A stretch of 64,000 nt of DNA from Roseiflexaceae bacterium (GTDB lineage: Bacteria; Chloroflexota; Chloroflexia; Chloroflexales; Roseiflexaceae): positions 1 through 64,000 of the forward strand of contig CANFUF010000003.1 of assembly GCA_947450095.1 (NCBI GenBank), read 5' to 3'. The notes beneath the pieces are model-generated. The model was not told the DNA's origin. It made no database searches and saw only the letters and a program-made list of their open reading frames with translations. This document shows, piece by piece, positions 51,734 to 60,782 of this stretch (within the stretch, counting starts at the first letter, position 1; each line of letters starts with the position of its first letter). The translations under genes and the position numbers were made by a program.

Positions 51734-52519
51734 CTACGCTACTATTGAATTGGCATGTAAGACCCCGTCATGACAGGGAATTGCGATATCGCCAAATGGA
51801 TGGAGGGCACTCACCCAACGTTGCACTGCCGGCACCCAATAGGGCTGACGGCGCAAATTCGTCAATTGCATGAATCGTTGGGTCTGTTGCCTGCTCCAGT
51901 GTGGTGCGAGCACAAAATCACTCGCCTGTGGTAATGGTGCATAGCTCCCTTGGATTGGTTGGTTACGGCCAACAGTTGGTGGCGGTTGCAATGCAAGCCA
52001 ACGCTGTGCGGCGGTGGTGGCATGAATGCGAATCAAATCAGCTTCGCTTGCACAACGAGTTATGTCAATCGATTGCTGATCAATAATAGGACCCGTATCG
52101 AACTCACTATCCATTTGGTGGATGGTAATACCGGCTGGGGCATCACCACGCGCCACATAAAACAACGGATCGGGGCCACGTAATTCTGGCAACAACGATG
52201 GGTGGATATTGCAGATGGTCGTATGCGCCAGCACGCGTGAGGGCACTCGGCGAGGGAAGCAGGCCGTCACCAACGGTACGCCTGCGGGAATATATGGGAA
52301 TAAATCATCCCAACGCGCCATATAAAAAACAGGAATACCATGCGACGACGCTAATTCGGCCACACTGGCTGCCATAATCATCTGATGTGCGCGTGGAGTC
52401 TGGAGCCAGCTCGCACGTCCAGCTGGTGCCGGCAAAATCACCAGTTGTGCGGGTGTATGTTGCCACACATTTTGCAGAAACTGATAACTAAAGAGACATT
52501 CCATTGCCAAACAGCGCAT
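51734..52519 (-). CDS. Formyltransferase-fold protein (Fmt/GART-like)
   Basis: The 261-residue protein holds the formyltransferase signature CNIHPSLLPELRGPDP with the catalytic asparagine and histidine, followed by GITIHQMDSEFDTGPII with the aspartate. Enzymes of this fold use 10-formyl-tetrahydrofolate on amines such as glycinamide ribotide, methionyl-tRNA or amino sugars. The N-terminal Rossmann part is divergent. The ATG at 52519 follows GAAGGGA with a good spacing; two other in-frame starts exist upstream. It is the first gene of a four-gene operon. Confidence 0.8.
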   Translation of the reverse strand: MRCLAMECLFSYQFLQNVWQHTPAQLVILPAPAGRASWLQTPRAHQMIMAASVAELASSHGIPVFYMARWDDLFPYIPAGVPLVTACFPRRVPSRVLAHTTICNIHPSLLPELRGPDPLFYVARGDAPAGITIHQMDSEFDTGPIIDQQSIDITRCASEADLIRIHATTAAQRWLALQPPPTVGRNQPIQGSYAPLPQASDFVLAPHWSRQQTQRFMQLTNLRRQPYWVPAVQRWVSALHPFGDIAIPCHDGVLHANSIVA

Positions 52520-52546
52520 GACATTCATTCCCTTCGTATCGTACCG

Positions 52547-52555
52547 TGCTATGAT
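52547..52555 (+). promoter_or_regulatory. Candidate extended -10 promoter of the duplicated YggX gene
   Basis: TGC plus TATGAT (52550-52555), 57 bases before the ATG at 52612. No -35 box is clear. Confidence 0.45.
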
Positions 52556-52611
52556 ACACCAATGTGATTTACGACAAGGCAACCCGTTGTCGGCAAACCA
52601 GGAGGCATGTG

Positions 52612-53154
52612 ATGAGTGAACCAATGATCCAATGTGCATATTTTGGCAAAGAATTACCCGCGCTGACACAGCCCCCGTTACCTGGTGCATTAGGAGCGCG
52701 GATTCAGGCATCGATTTCGCAACCAGCCTGGCAAGCGTGGCTTTCGATTGAAAAATTGCTCGTCAAACATTTTGAGTTTGAACCCAATGATCCGACATAC
52801 CTCCGGCAACGAGCCGCATGTATTCAAGAATTCTTTTTTGGCCCACCGCCAGGTGAACACATGGTCGTGTGTAGCAAATTTGGTCGTGAATTGCCAGGGC
52901 TAGCCAATCTGCCATTCCCCGGAGCACTCGGGCAACGAATTTATGCGAGTGTATCACAACGTGCTTGGGCCATGTGGCCAGAACAAGAACGCATTCTTAT
53001 CAATCATTATGGGTTAAGCTTGGTTGATCCCCAATCGCAAAAAGTCTTGTTGCAGTCAATGGAAGAGTTCTTTTTTGGCGAAGGCGCACAGCTACCCGAA
53101 GGGTGGGCGCCACCACAACAAGCCGCCCCGAGTAAAGGCGGTCCACGCAAATAA
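52612..53154 (+). CDS. Tandem YggX-like (Fe(II)-trafficking/oxidative-damage protection) protein
   Basis: The 180-residue protein holds two copies of the YggX domain. Copy one has IQCAYFGKELPAL with C8, then PGALGARI and W-x2-W (PAWQAWLSIEKLLVKH), ending QEFFFG. Copy two has VVCSKFGRELPGL with C87, PGALGQRI, RAWAMWPEQERILINHYGL and EEFFFG. The known family has a single 90-residue domain, C-T-x-x-x-x-E-A-E start, P-G-x-L-G-x-x-I and W-x2-W-Q-x4-M-L-I-N. YggX moves iron and protects Fe-S clusters in Enterobacteria. AGGAGG lies before the ATG at 52612. A short Pro/Gln tail ends the protein. Confidence 0.85.
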   Translation: MSEPMIQCAYFGKELPALTQPPLPGALGARIQASISQPAWQAWLSIEKLLVKHFEFEPNDPTYLRQRAACIQEFFFGPPPGEHMVVCSKFGRELPGLANLPFPGALGQRIYASVSQRAWAMWPEQERILINHYGLSLVDPQSQKVLLQSMEEFFFGEGAQLPEGWAPPQQAAPSKGGPRK

Positions 53155-53165
53155 GCCCACGATGC

Positions 53166-53206
53166 AAAAAGAGTTTTGTGCATTTTGATTGCACAAAACT
53201 CTTTTT
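53166..53206. terminator. Bidirectional terminator between YggX-like and ATP-grasp genes
   Basis: A 17-bp perfect stem (AAAAAGAGTTTTGTGCA at 53166-53182 with its complement at 53190-53206) has a T run at one end and an A run at the other, so it can serve both convergent genes. Confidence 0.9.
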
Positions 53207-53229
53207 TGTGTATCACGCACGCACTATTT

Positions 53230-54471
53230 TCAGGCAATTAATTGAATGTCAGGGGTAATTTTGATGCGCAACAAGGCATGTGCATCACGCAAGGCTTGTT
53301 CAACAGCGGCGGGGTCTTGGCCGCGCGCAAAAATAAACCCGAGGTAGCTTTCGCCTTCCGGCAACGTCACAATCGGTTGATGCAGTGGGCTGGTAATTTC
53401 AATTGATTCGATCAATGGCACCGTTAACGCTACATCGGTACCGGTAACGTGTTGCAAAATACCACTTATCGGGATAGGAATCATCATCACGCCGCCTGCT
53501 TCATGGCGGCGAGTGGGCGTGGTTGCAAGCAAGCCACTTGCTTGGCGCACAATCAACATTTCGAGTGATTCATCACTCCCAAAGCGCAATGTTTGTGAAC
53601 AAAGCCCACCAATCGAGCGGCCGGCAATTTCGACAACATAAATCCCAGCGCTGTTAATACGCAATTCCGCATGCACCGGACCATTGACCAATCCGATTGC
53701 CAATGCCGCTTTTTGGGCAATTACATATATCGTTCGTTGCGTCGTATCAGGGAGCCGTGACGGGGTGACATAGATTGTTTCTTCAAAAAAAGGGCCATCG
53801 AGGGGGTCAGGTTTGTCAAATAATGCCAACGGAATTAACACCCCGTTGTCCATCATCGCTTCAAGGGCCACTTCATTGCCTGGAATAAATGATTCTACGA
53901 GAAACTCATACTCGGTATGATGCGGATACAAAGCAGCCAACATACGGAGCAACCGGGTGTGCGCAATCATTAGTTGCGCGGGAGTGTCAGCCCGCATCAC
54001 GCCCCGACTGCCATTGAGTTCGAGTGGTTTGATGACACACGGGTAGGGCACTGTCGTAGCAATCAACGCGATATCATCACTACTGACAAACCGGCGAAAC
54101 CAGGGCAGGGGAATATCGGTCGTTTGTAATGCCAAACGCATGGCATATTTGTTACGCGCAGCCTCCGTGGCCGTGGCCGAATTGTGTGGCAGCCCCAAAT
54201 CACTGGCAATCTGCTGTGCGATTTGCGCACCACTATCGTCTAGCGCCATACATGATACAAACGGATGCTGACTATGAAGACTTTTTAGGGTAATAATCAA
54301 TGATGAGTAATCATTAGGGTTGTAGACCATACAACTACGTGCATATTCGGCGGTCACCGCGGTATCACACAACAACAACCAATTCATGGAAAGCGATTGG
54401 GCAGCCTGAATAAAGGCATGATTGCGATACGACGATGCCGTCGATACAAACAAAATACGCGGAGTGGTCAT
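53230..54471 (-). CDS. ATP-grasp domain carboxylate-amine ligase-like protein
   Basis: The 413-residue protein has an N-terminal Rossmann-like part (RILFVSTASSYRNHAFI) and an ATP-grasp domain. The ATP-binding lysine is in PYPCVIKPLELNGSRGV and metal/ATP residues in YEFLVESFIPGNEVAL, VHAELRIN and EIAGRSIGG. The style is that of L-amino acid ligases and related peptide-bond-forming enzymes. The acid-amine pair it joins is unknown. The ATG at 54471 overlaps the RCC1 gene stop by four bases and has AAGGA upstream, so translation is coupled to the giant RCC1 protein. Confidence 0.82.
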   Translation of the reverse strand: MTTPRILFVSTASSYRNHAFIQAAQSLSMNWLLLCDTAVTAEYARSCMVYNPNDYSSLIITLKSLHSQHPFVSCMALDDSGAQIAQQIASDLGLPHNSATATEAARNKYAMRLALQTTDIPLPWFRRFVSSDDIALIATTVPYPCVIKPLELNGSRGVMRADTPAQLMIAHTRLLRMLAALYPHHTEYEFLVESFIPGNEVALEAMMDNGVLIPLALFDKPDPLDGPFFEETIYVTPSRLPDTTQRTIYVIAQKAALAIGLVNGPVHAELRINSAGIYVVEIAGRSIGGLCSQTLRFGSDESLEMLIVRQASGLLATTPTRRHEAGGVMMIPIPISGILQHVTGTDVALTVPLIESIEITSPLHQPIVTLPEGESYLGFIFARGQDPAAVEQALRDAHALLRIKITPDIQLIA

Positions 54472-57400
54472 GGATTCGTCCTTCTCCAGATAACTGGGGT
54501 AGGGAAGTGTTTTTTGATTAACGTGGCAGTTGGTTGCACAGTGCGGGTTGGACGAAGTGTTGCGCTTGGCGCAAGTAACGGTAACGTTGGAACCGCCGTA
54601 GGAATTTGGATAGGCAGAGACGCCACCCGCATCTCCCACAATTGTTGCACCATCACTGGCGTATTGAGATCGGGATTCGCAGTGACCCCCAGTAAATTAG
54701 CAGGATTCATCCCCCAGCACCACAGTTCGGTGTTTTCGAGGATCGCACAGGTACGATTACCCCCTGCAGCAATAGCCGTTACCGATTGAATACCCGGCAC
54801 CGCAGTCAACCCCAAGGGAGTTGTGACTGCAGGGTCAGGCGCCACGCCAATTTGCCCATGAGTATTATTGCCCCAACAAACGATCGTGTGTTTGGCGGAT
54901 AGGACACAGGTATGGGCACTGCCTGCAGCAATCGCGATAGCATCATTGATGCCATCGACTTGTTGGGCATTCACAATATCATTCCCAACCACCCCGAGTT
55001 GCCCGTTTTGATTGCTCCCCCAACAAATCACACGCTGATTTTTTTGGACTGCACACGTATGGTTGTCCCCCGCAGCGAGCGCAATTACATCATGCACGCC
55101 AGGAACTTCTTGGGGCGTAATACTCATTTCAGGCCCGGCATAGCCCAGCTGATGTTGATTGTTGCGCCCCCAACAGGTAACGGTTCCGTTTTCGAGTAAT
55201 GCACAAACATGTTGTGCCCCAACGACCACATCAACCGCCGTTGTTACACCAAAAATCGGCGTAGGCGTCGTGCGAAATTCACCAATCCCCACAGGTTCTG
55301 AGCCAATTTGTCCGTATTGATTATCGCCCCAACAATAGATTTGACCAGAGACAATCGCACAACTTTGGTCACCACCCACAGCAAATGCCGTCACACCCAC
55401 AAAATTACCCACAAAATACGGGACTGGGCTATCAGCCAAATCGCCACTAAATGAATTTCCTAATTGCCCAATCGTATTGCGTCCCCAACAATTCAAATCA
55501 TTGGTAACCAAAAGCGCACAGGTGTGATTTGCACCAGCAGTAACGGCAATGGTATTGGCCGCCGCATCAACTTCACTTGGCAATGTACGCGTACTACCAC
55601 CAATTTGACTGCCGATACCCAGCTGACCAAACCCATTATCGCCCCAACACCATACCGTGCCGTGGTTATCAACCATACAGATATGATTTGCACCGACACC
55701 AACGGCTGTAACACCCAAATGCCCAACGACCGGTTGTGGTGCCACAATATCGTGCGCGGCACCACCTGCACCATTCCCCACTTGACCGACATTATTCCAA
55801 CCCCAACACGCCACATCACCACGTTGCAACAACGCACAAGTATGTGCACCACCTGCGGCAACTGCCACAACATTATGTAATCCCGTAACAAGCGCAGCTG
55901 AAGGATGCGTACCAGAATCACCCACCACAGTGCTCACACCAAGTTGACCACTATAGTTATCACCCCAACAACGGACATCACCATTGCGTTGTAACACGCA
56001 AGTATGATTATCGCCGGCAGTAATTGCCACCACATTCGCCACATCGGCGACTAATTGTGGGTGGGTAATATAGGCGGTATCACCCACCGTACCCATACCG
56101 ACTTGGCCATAATGATTCCACCCCCAACAAAAGACTTGACCAGTTTGGGTTAGTGCACATGAATGATCCAGACCCAAACTAATATCCGTAACGCCATTCA
56201 AGCCAGGCACCTGCGTTGGAGTCGATAATCCAGGACCAACATCACCAATGCCTAATTGTCCTTGTTGATTACGCCCCCAACAGACAACGTTAGTCGACTG
56301 CAACACCGCACACGTATGATTCCCACCTGATTTCAACACCACTGCATTGACCAAATCAGCCACCCGCAAGGGCATTCCAGACGAAGCCGTACTGCCACTC
56401 CCTAATTGACCATCATCGTTACGCCCCCAACAGGCACCGCCACCATCCTGAAGCAAGGCACAGCTATGAGATTGTCCGAGGGAAATATCGACCACTTGTT
56501 GCACCGCCGCAATCACCGGGGTACTACTATCTTCGGTAGCTTGATTGCCTAATTGTCCATAATTATTATGTCCCCAACAACGTACGGTACCATCACTCAC
56601 AATCAAACAGGCATGGGCACTCCCCGCAGCGATTGTGACGACTTCATCATTACTACGCACCGTTTGCGGCACCGCAGCAGTATTGGTCGTACCATCACCA
56701 AGTTGGCCATATTCATTCCCACCCCAACAGCGGCTAGCCACGTGTTTGAGCACGGCACAACTAAAATCCCCCCCTGCAGTAATCGCAAAGCCATCATTTA
56801 ATCCACTTACATAAGGATGGGTTGCATCATATTCATATTTACCATTACCAAGTTGTCCATACGTTGCATCGCCCCAACAACTCGTTTGGCCAATTTGCAA
56901 CCGCGCACATGTGGTCGTAAAGCCTAAAGCCACATGCGATACACCCACAAGCACCATTTGTGGCACCGTTACAATTGCACTTCCCCCAGTCGCATTTATT
57001 TGATGCTGGTCATTGGCACCCCAGCACCATAACTGATGCAATGCATCAATCCCACAGGTATGTCGCCCACCTGTAGCAATCGATTGGATTGGGGGTAATC
57101 CCGCAATCAATTGCGGGGTAGTCGGGTCACCTTGAAATTGTCCAAAAGACTGCCCCCCCCAACAAAGTACTGCGCCGTCGACACGTAAGGCACAGGCATG
57201 ATTCCAGCCAATTTTGACATCAACCACATCAACCAAATTTGCAACAGGCGTAAATGCAGGGGTATTGGGAAGCAATGGAGCCCCCCAACACACGACTGTG
57301 GCATCATTTTGGAGGGCACAATTACTATCACCACCCGAGGCCAACGTCACCACAGAGGGAAGCGCCGCGATTGCAACGGGCAAGGCCTGGTCTGGACCGG

Positions 57401-59021
57401 TATTCCCAAGTTGGCCAGCATTATTTGCACCCCAACACCACACTCGTCCTGCTTGTTGGAGAGCGCAGGTATGATTCGTACCGGCACTCACCATGGCAAC
57501 CTGGCTCAGCGACCAGATTTGTTGTGGCTGGGCATGATTTTGAAAATCCGCAATACCTAGTTGACCTGATTGATTCGCCCCCCAACAATATACGTGTTGG
57601 TCATAACGTAAGGCACAGGTATGTAATCCCCCAGCTACCACACTCGTGACACCATTGATATCGGGGGATGTGGGGCTCGGTTGGTCGCGCTGCATGGCGG
57701 TCCCTAATTGCCCTTCAAGATTACGCCCCCAACACTGGACGCGTCCTTGTTGCCACATTGCACAAATATGTGACACACCACCAGCCATGACATTGGCGGT
57801 GGCGCCCAAACGCATCAATACGAATTGCGCATGTGTTTTTTCAGTAATTGAAGGACCTAATTGACCATATTGATTATCACCACGACAAACGATTTTGGCA
57901 GCCCGCAACAGCACACAGGCATTATTACCGGTAATCGTGACATCAAGTGCACCAAATAGTGGTGTTTGGGTAATTTGGGAATCTTGATCACTCATACATC
58001 CTAAATTATTATTGTTCAACACCGCACACAGCACATCTGCGTTACTGCCCCGGACCCGCACGATTGGAGCAGGGACCGGAATTTGATGGGGTAACGCACC
58101 ATGTCCCCAACACCACAATGAACTCGTGGCATCGAGCACACAACTTTGTTGTGTGGTCAATACAATCGCATTTGCAACAGGAATATCAGTAATTTTTACC
58201 GGGGTCGTCATGGGATTCCCGGCATGACCATCTACTTGTCCGACGGCGTTTTCGCCCCAACACCAGACAATACCAGCACTCGTCAACGCACAATTATGGT
58301 TTCCTCCGGCGGCTATTGCCGTAATATCCGTTGGCAATCCTTTGATTACATAGGCATCGATTGCCCGTTGCCGTGAGTCATCACCAATTTGGGCACGGCG
58401 GTTATCCCCCCAACAACGCACCACACCATCATCTTGGCGGGCACAGGTATGATTTGCGCCACTGACAATTTGCACGACCCGTCCCAGCCCAACCACTTGT
58501 TGAGGAACAGGTTGATTCGTTTGCGGGCCATTGCTTGCATTGCCCAATTGACCAAATTGATTGCCACCCCAACAATACACCCGGGCAATCCGTGGTTGCA
58601 GGGCACAAGAATGTGTATCACCTAACGTCACCGCACCGACATCAACCAACCCACTCACATTCATAGGATTGGCACTCATCGTGAGTGCATTGCCGTCGCT
58701 CCCACCACCGAGTTGGCCTTGGCGATTATCACCCCAACACTTAATGTGCGCTGATTGCGTCACCACACATATATGACCGAGCCCACTTGCAACAGTTTGC
58801 AATTGTGGTGGTTGAATCAGCACCGGCTCTTCGTCGGGTAATGCCGGCATCGGGATTATTTCTTCACGCTGGGTCGTGATTGGCGCAACAATCGGCTTAC
58901 CACGATGTTGCACGCGATCAACAACCTGTACGACTAACGTCGAAACCGGTGCCGCAATCATCATTATCACAAACAGCGTCATGACGCTATACCACACTGG
59001 TAAGAAAACTCGTTGTATCAT
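54468..59021 (-). CDS. Giant exported RCC1-repeat (beta-propeller) protein, 1517 residues, 28 blades
   Basis: A transmembrane/signal helix (about 10-33) is followed by a linker and about 28 RCC1-type blades of ~50 residues, each with the pattern H-x-C-A-(L/V)-x(7-11)-V-x-C-W-G-x-N-x-x-G-Q-L-G. RCC1 domains close as seven-bladed propellers, so 28 equals four propellers in a row. Nearly every blade has two cysteines, one in C-A-L and one in C-W-G, able to make a disulfide outside the cell. A Pro/Thr-rich tail (about 1465-1517) ends the protein. GAGAG precedes the ATG. Ligand is unknown; protein or glycan binding at the surface is likely. Blades 5, 6 and 7 are the most divergent. Confidence 0.9.
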   Translation of the reverse strand: MIQRVFLPVWYSVMTLFVIMMIAAPVSTLVVQVVDRVQHRGKPIVAPITTQREEIIPMPALPDEEPVLIQPPQLQTVASGLGHICVVTQSAHIKCWGDNRQGQLGGGSDGNALTMSANPMNVSGLVDVGAVTLGDTHSCALQPRIARVYCWGGNQFGQLGNASNGPQTNQPVPQQVVGLGRVVQIVSGANHTCARQDDGVVRCWGDNRRAQIGDDSRQRAIDAYVIKGLPTDITAIAAGGNHNCALTSAGIVWCWGENAVGQVDGHAGNPMTTPVKITDIPVANAIVLTTQQSCVLDATSSLWCWGHGALPHQIPVPAPIVRVRGSNADVLCAVLNNNNLGCMSDQDSQITQTPLFGALDVTITGNNACVLLRAAKIVCRGDNQYGQLGPSITEKTHAQFVLMRLGATANVMAGGVSHICAMWQQGRVQCWGRNLEGQLGTAMQRDQPSPTSPDINGVTSVVAGGLHTCALRYDQHVYCWGANQSGQLGIADFQNHAQPQQIWSLSQVAMVSAGTNHTCALQQAGRVWCWGANNAGQLGNTGPDQALPVAIAALPSVVTLASGGDSNCALQNDATVVCWGAPLLPNTPAFTPVANLVDVVDVKIGWNHACALRVDGAVLCWGGQSFGQFQGDPTTPQLIAGLPPIQSIATGGRHTCGIDALHQLWCWGANDQHQINATGGSAIVTVPQMVLVGVSHVALGFTTTCARLQIGQTSCWGDATYGQLGNGKYEYDATHPYVSGLNDGFAITAGGDFSCAVLKHVASRCWGGNEYGQLGDGTTNTAAVPQTVRSNDEVVTIAAGSAHACLIVSDGTVRCWGHNNYGQLGNQATEDSSTPVIAAVQQVVDISLGQSHSCALLQDGGGACWGRNDDGQLGSGSTASSGMPLRVADLVNAVVLKSGGNHTCAVLQSTNVVCWGRNQQGQLGIGDVGPGLSTPTQVPGLNGVTDISLGLDHSCALTQTGQVFCWGWNHYGQVGMGTVGDTAYITHPQLVADVANVVAITAGDNHTCVLQRNGDVRCWGDNYSGQLGVSTVVGDSGTHPSAALVTGLHNVVAVAAGGAHTCALLQRGDVACWGWNNVGQVGNGAGGAAHDIVAPQPVVGHLGVTAVGVGANHICMVDNHGTVWCWGDNGFGQLGIGSQIGGSTRTLPSEVDAAANTIAVTAGANHTCALLVTNDLNCWGRNTIGQLGNSFSGDLADSPVPYFVGNFVGVTAFAVGGDQSCAIVSGQIYCWGDNQYGQIGSEPVGIGEFRTTPTPIFGVTTAVDVVVGAQHVCALLENGTVTCWGRNNQHQLGYAGPEMSITPQEVPGVHDVIALAAGDNHTCAVQKNQRVICWGSNQNGQLGVVGNDIVNAQQVDGINDAIAIAAGSAHTCVLSAKHTIVCWGNNTHGQIGVAPDPAVTTPLGLTAVPGIQSVTAIAAGGNRTCAILENTELWCWGMNPANLLGVTANPDLNTPVMVQQLWEMRVASLPIQIPTAVPTLPLLAPSATLRPTRTVQPTATLIKKHFPTPVIWRRTNP

Positions 59022-59531
59022 GGTAAACTCTCGCTATATCTCTGCATATTCTAGCCTAGAATGCGCACGTATATCAATCTATTTTCATTCACATACTCAT
59101 TCCTATTGCAAAAGCGAACAAAAACACTATAGTGCGCGGCATAATTCTTGACCACAATCAGATAAAATCGCTGGGTTCACCATATGTTGGATATTAGAGA
59201 ACAAGCGAATAATCCCACATTATGGCCTTATGGGATGGCGTAATTTGTTGGTAAGCTGTAGCGACTTGTGAAAATGAAAACAAGGTGACCGTAACTTTCA
59301 TTGACATCAAAATACAGAGATGCTATAGTACAACGGATTAAGTAAGTCTTAATCTTTCCGTAGACTAGATTTTCATATGTAGTGGGCAGACGATATACAC
59401 GCCGTGTATGCCGTTTTGGTCATGCGTGTACACAAACGTCATTCAGTGCAACCGGCTGTATTGTATGGGTGAATTTTGTAGTCACGCAACAAAAGCGCCA
59501 TGAATTTGTATGGTTTAAGGAGGAAACACAG
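59022..59531. other. Gap upstream of the RCC1 gene and the transporter genes
   Basis: About 500 bases without a recognised gene. It holds a strong plus-strand promoter at 59301-59329 and about 200 bases of leader before the vestigial start codon at 59532. I find no riboswitch consensus. Some AT-rich sequence at 59050-59110 precedes the minus-strand RCC1 gene and may contain its promoter. Confidence 0.5.
59301..59329 (+). promoter_or_regulatory. Strong promoter upstream of the oligopeptide transporter genes
   Basis: TTGACA (59301-59306), a 17-base spacer and TATAGT (59324-59329) with an extended TGC before the -10. It lies about 200 bases before the vestigial start codon and 510 before the first permease. 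Confidence 0.8.
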
Positions 59532-59582
59532 ATGTCCTACTCGCGCAATGCGCGCTGGGCGTTGGTGACCGTACGTAGGTGA
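59532..59582 (+). pseudogene. Relic of the 5' end of a peptide-binding-protein gene
   Basis: Sixteen codons, MSYSRNARWALVTVRR, followed by a stop, match the start of the binding-protein gene at 62052 (MSYTRRSARWALVVVAT). The DNA around the start codon also matches: both have AGGAG, a short spacer, CACAG and ATGTCCTAC. After the stop no more similarity is seen. The simplest reading is that a binding-protein gene once stood here ahead of the permeases and was deleted or truncated after its start. Confidence 0.7.
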
Positions 59583-59840
59583 TAGCTTGATATCACTACA
59601 ACTACGCTCCCGTGGCACAGTCACTGTAGGCGACAGCTGATTTGAGGATGCCCGCTGATTTGTATAAGGCACGTTTTGGATTGGTAGACCTACAGCCATG
59701 GCAATACCAATGTGCCGGTACCAAATAAAACATGATGACAACCATCACGTTTATCGACGACACCCCTCACTGGTCGCATACGTCTGTTGCATGTATATTT
59801 CTCCGTAAGTATCCTGTACTGATAAAGGAAAGGCATCCGC
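59583..59840. other. Gap between the vestigial start and the first permease gene
   Basis: About 260 bases with no recognised gene. I see no continuation of the binding-protein sequence. A short stretch AAAGG-CATCCGC precedes the permease start. Confidence 0.5.
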
Positions 59841-60773
59841 ATGGTAGCCTACATTTTGAGTCGTTTGGCCAGATTATTGTTTGTGTTTATCGTAGTAACG
59901 ATGGTGGCATTTCTCTTAATGCACAACGTCCCTGGTGGTCCTTTTGATGAAATCAACATGCCGCTCAGCGCCCAAGCCAAGGCCAATATTTTGGCCAAGT
60001 ATGGCTTGGATCAGCCCTTGTACATTCAGTACTACCGCTACATGAGCAAAGCTCTCCAAGGGGATTTTGGGACGTCGTATGCCAGCCCCGACCAAACCGT
60101 GGCCGAAATCATCGGGAGTGTGTGGCCGAGAAGTATCCAACTCGGTGGAATGACGGTGATTATCGCACTCGGACTAGGGATGTTTATGGGCATATTGGCG
60201 GGTGTACGCCAAAACACATGGATTGACCAACTCGTCACCTTTATCTCTGCACTTGGTATGACGGTGCCGAACTTCATCATCTCAATCTGGATGATTCTTA
60301 TTTTTGTGGTGAAGTTACATTGGCTACCAATGGCACTCGATACCGCACACTGGCACGACCCCAAAGCGTGGATTATGCCCGTATTTGCCCTTGGCTTGGG
60401 ACCGTTAGGTTTTGCATCACGCTTTACCCGTGGCAGTTTGACCGACGTCATGACGTCAGATTACATCCGCACCGCCCGCGCCAAAGGCTTGAGTGAAGTA
60501 ATGGTGGTATGGCGCCATGCCCTCAAGAACGCCTTGATTCCGATTATCACTGCGCTTGGCCCAATGATTCCTAATTTGATGACTGGTACGATCTTTGTTG
60601 AAACCATGTTCCGGGTAAACGGTATCGGTAAGTTTTTCGTAACCAGTATCACGAGCCGTGACTATCCGATGGTATTGGCACTGATGTTGATTATTGCCTC
60701 GCTCTGGGGTCTTGTGTATTTGCTTACCGACCTTGTTTCGACGATTATCGACCCACGTATTAAGCTTGATTAG
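59841..60773 (+). CDS. Oligopeptide/dipeptide-type ABC transporter permease (DppB/OppB family)
   Basis: The 310-residue protein has six transmembrane helices and the OppB family N-terminus (VAYILSRLARLLFVFIVVT), GDFGTSYASPDQTVAE and the EAA loop that contacts the ATPase (SEVMVVWRHALKNALIPII). It forms half of the channel for an oligopeptide-, nickel- or sugar-type ligand. AAAGG precedes the ATG at 59841. The partner OppC follows after nine bases. No ATPase genes are in the window. Confidence 0.93.
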   Translation: MVAYILSRLARLLFVFIVVTMVAFLLMHNVPGGPFDEINMPLSAQAKANILAKYGLDQPLYIQYYRYMSKALQGDFGTSYASPDQTVAEIIGSVWPRSIQLGGMTVIIALGLGMFMGILAGVRQNTWIDQLVTFISALGMTVPNFIISIWMILIFVVKLHWLPMALDTAHWHDPKAWIMPVFALGLGPLGFASRFTRGSLTDVMTSDYIRTARAKGLSEVMVVWRHALKNALIPIITALGPMIPNLMTGTIFVETMFRVNGIGKFFVTSITSRDYPMVLALMLIIASLWGLVYLLTDLVSTIIDPRIKLD

Positions 60774-60782
60774 GAAACAACC

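Noticed and set aside
54468-59021. Periodic DNA repeats resembling a tandem array
   Set aside because: They are the coding repeats of RCC1 blades (~150 bases, degenerate), not CRISPR or satellite repeats; repeats differ at most third positions.
59382-59528. Longer reading of the vestigial SBP ORF from 59382
   Set aside because: Only codons from 59532 on resemble the binding protein; the upstream part is leader sequence without matching features.
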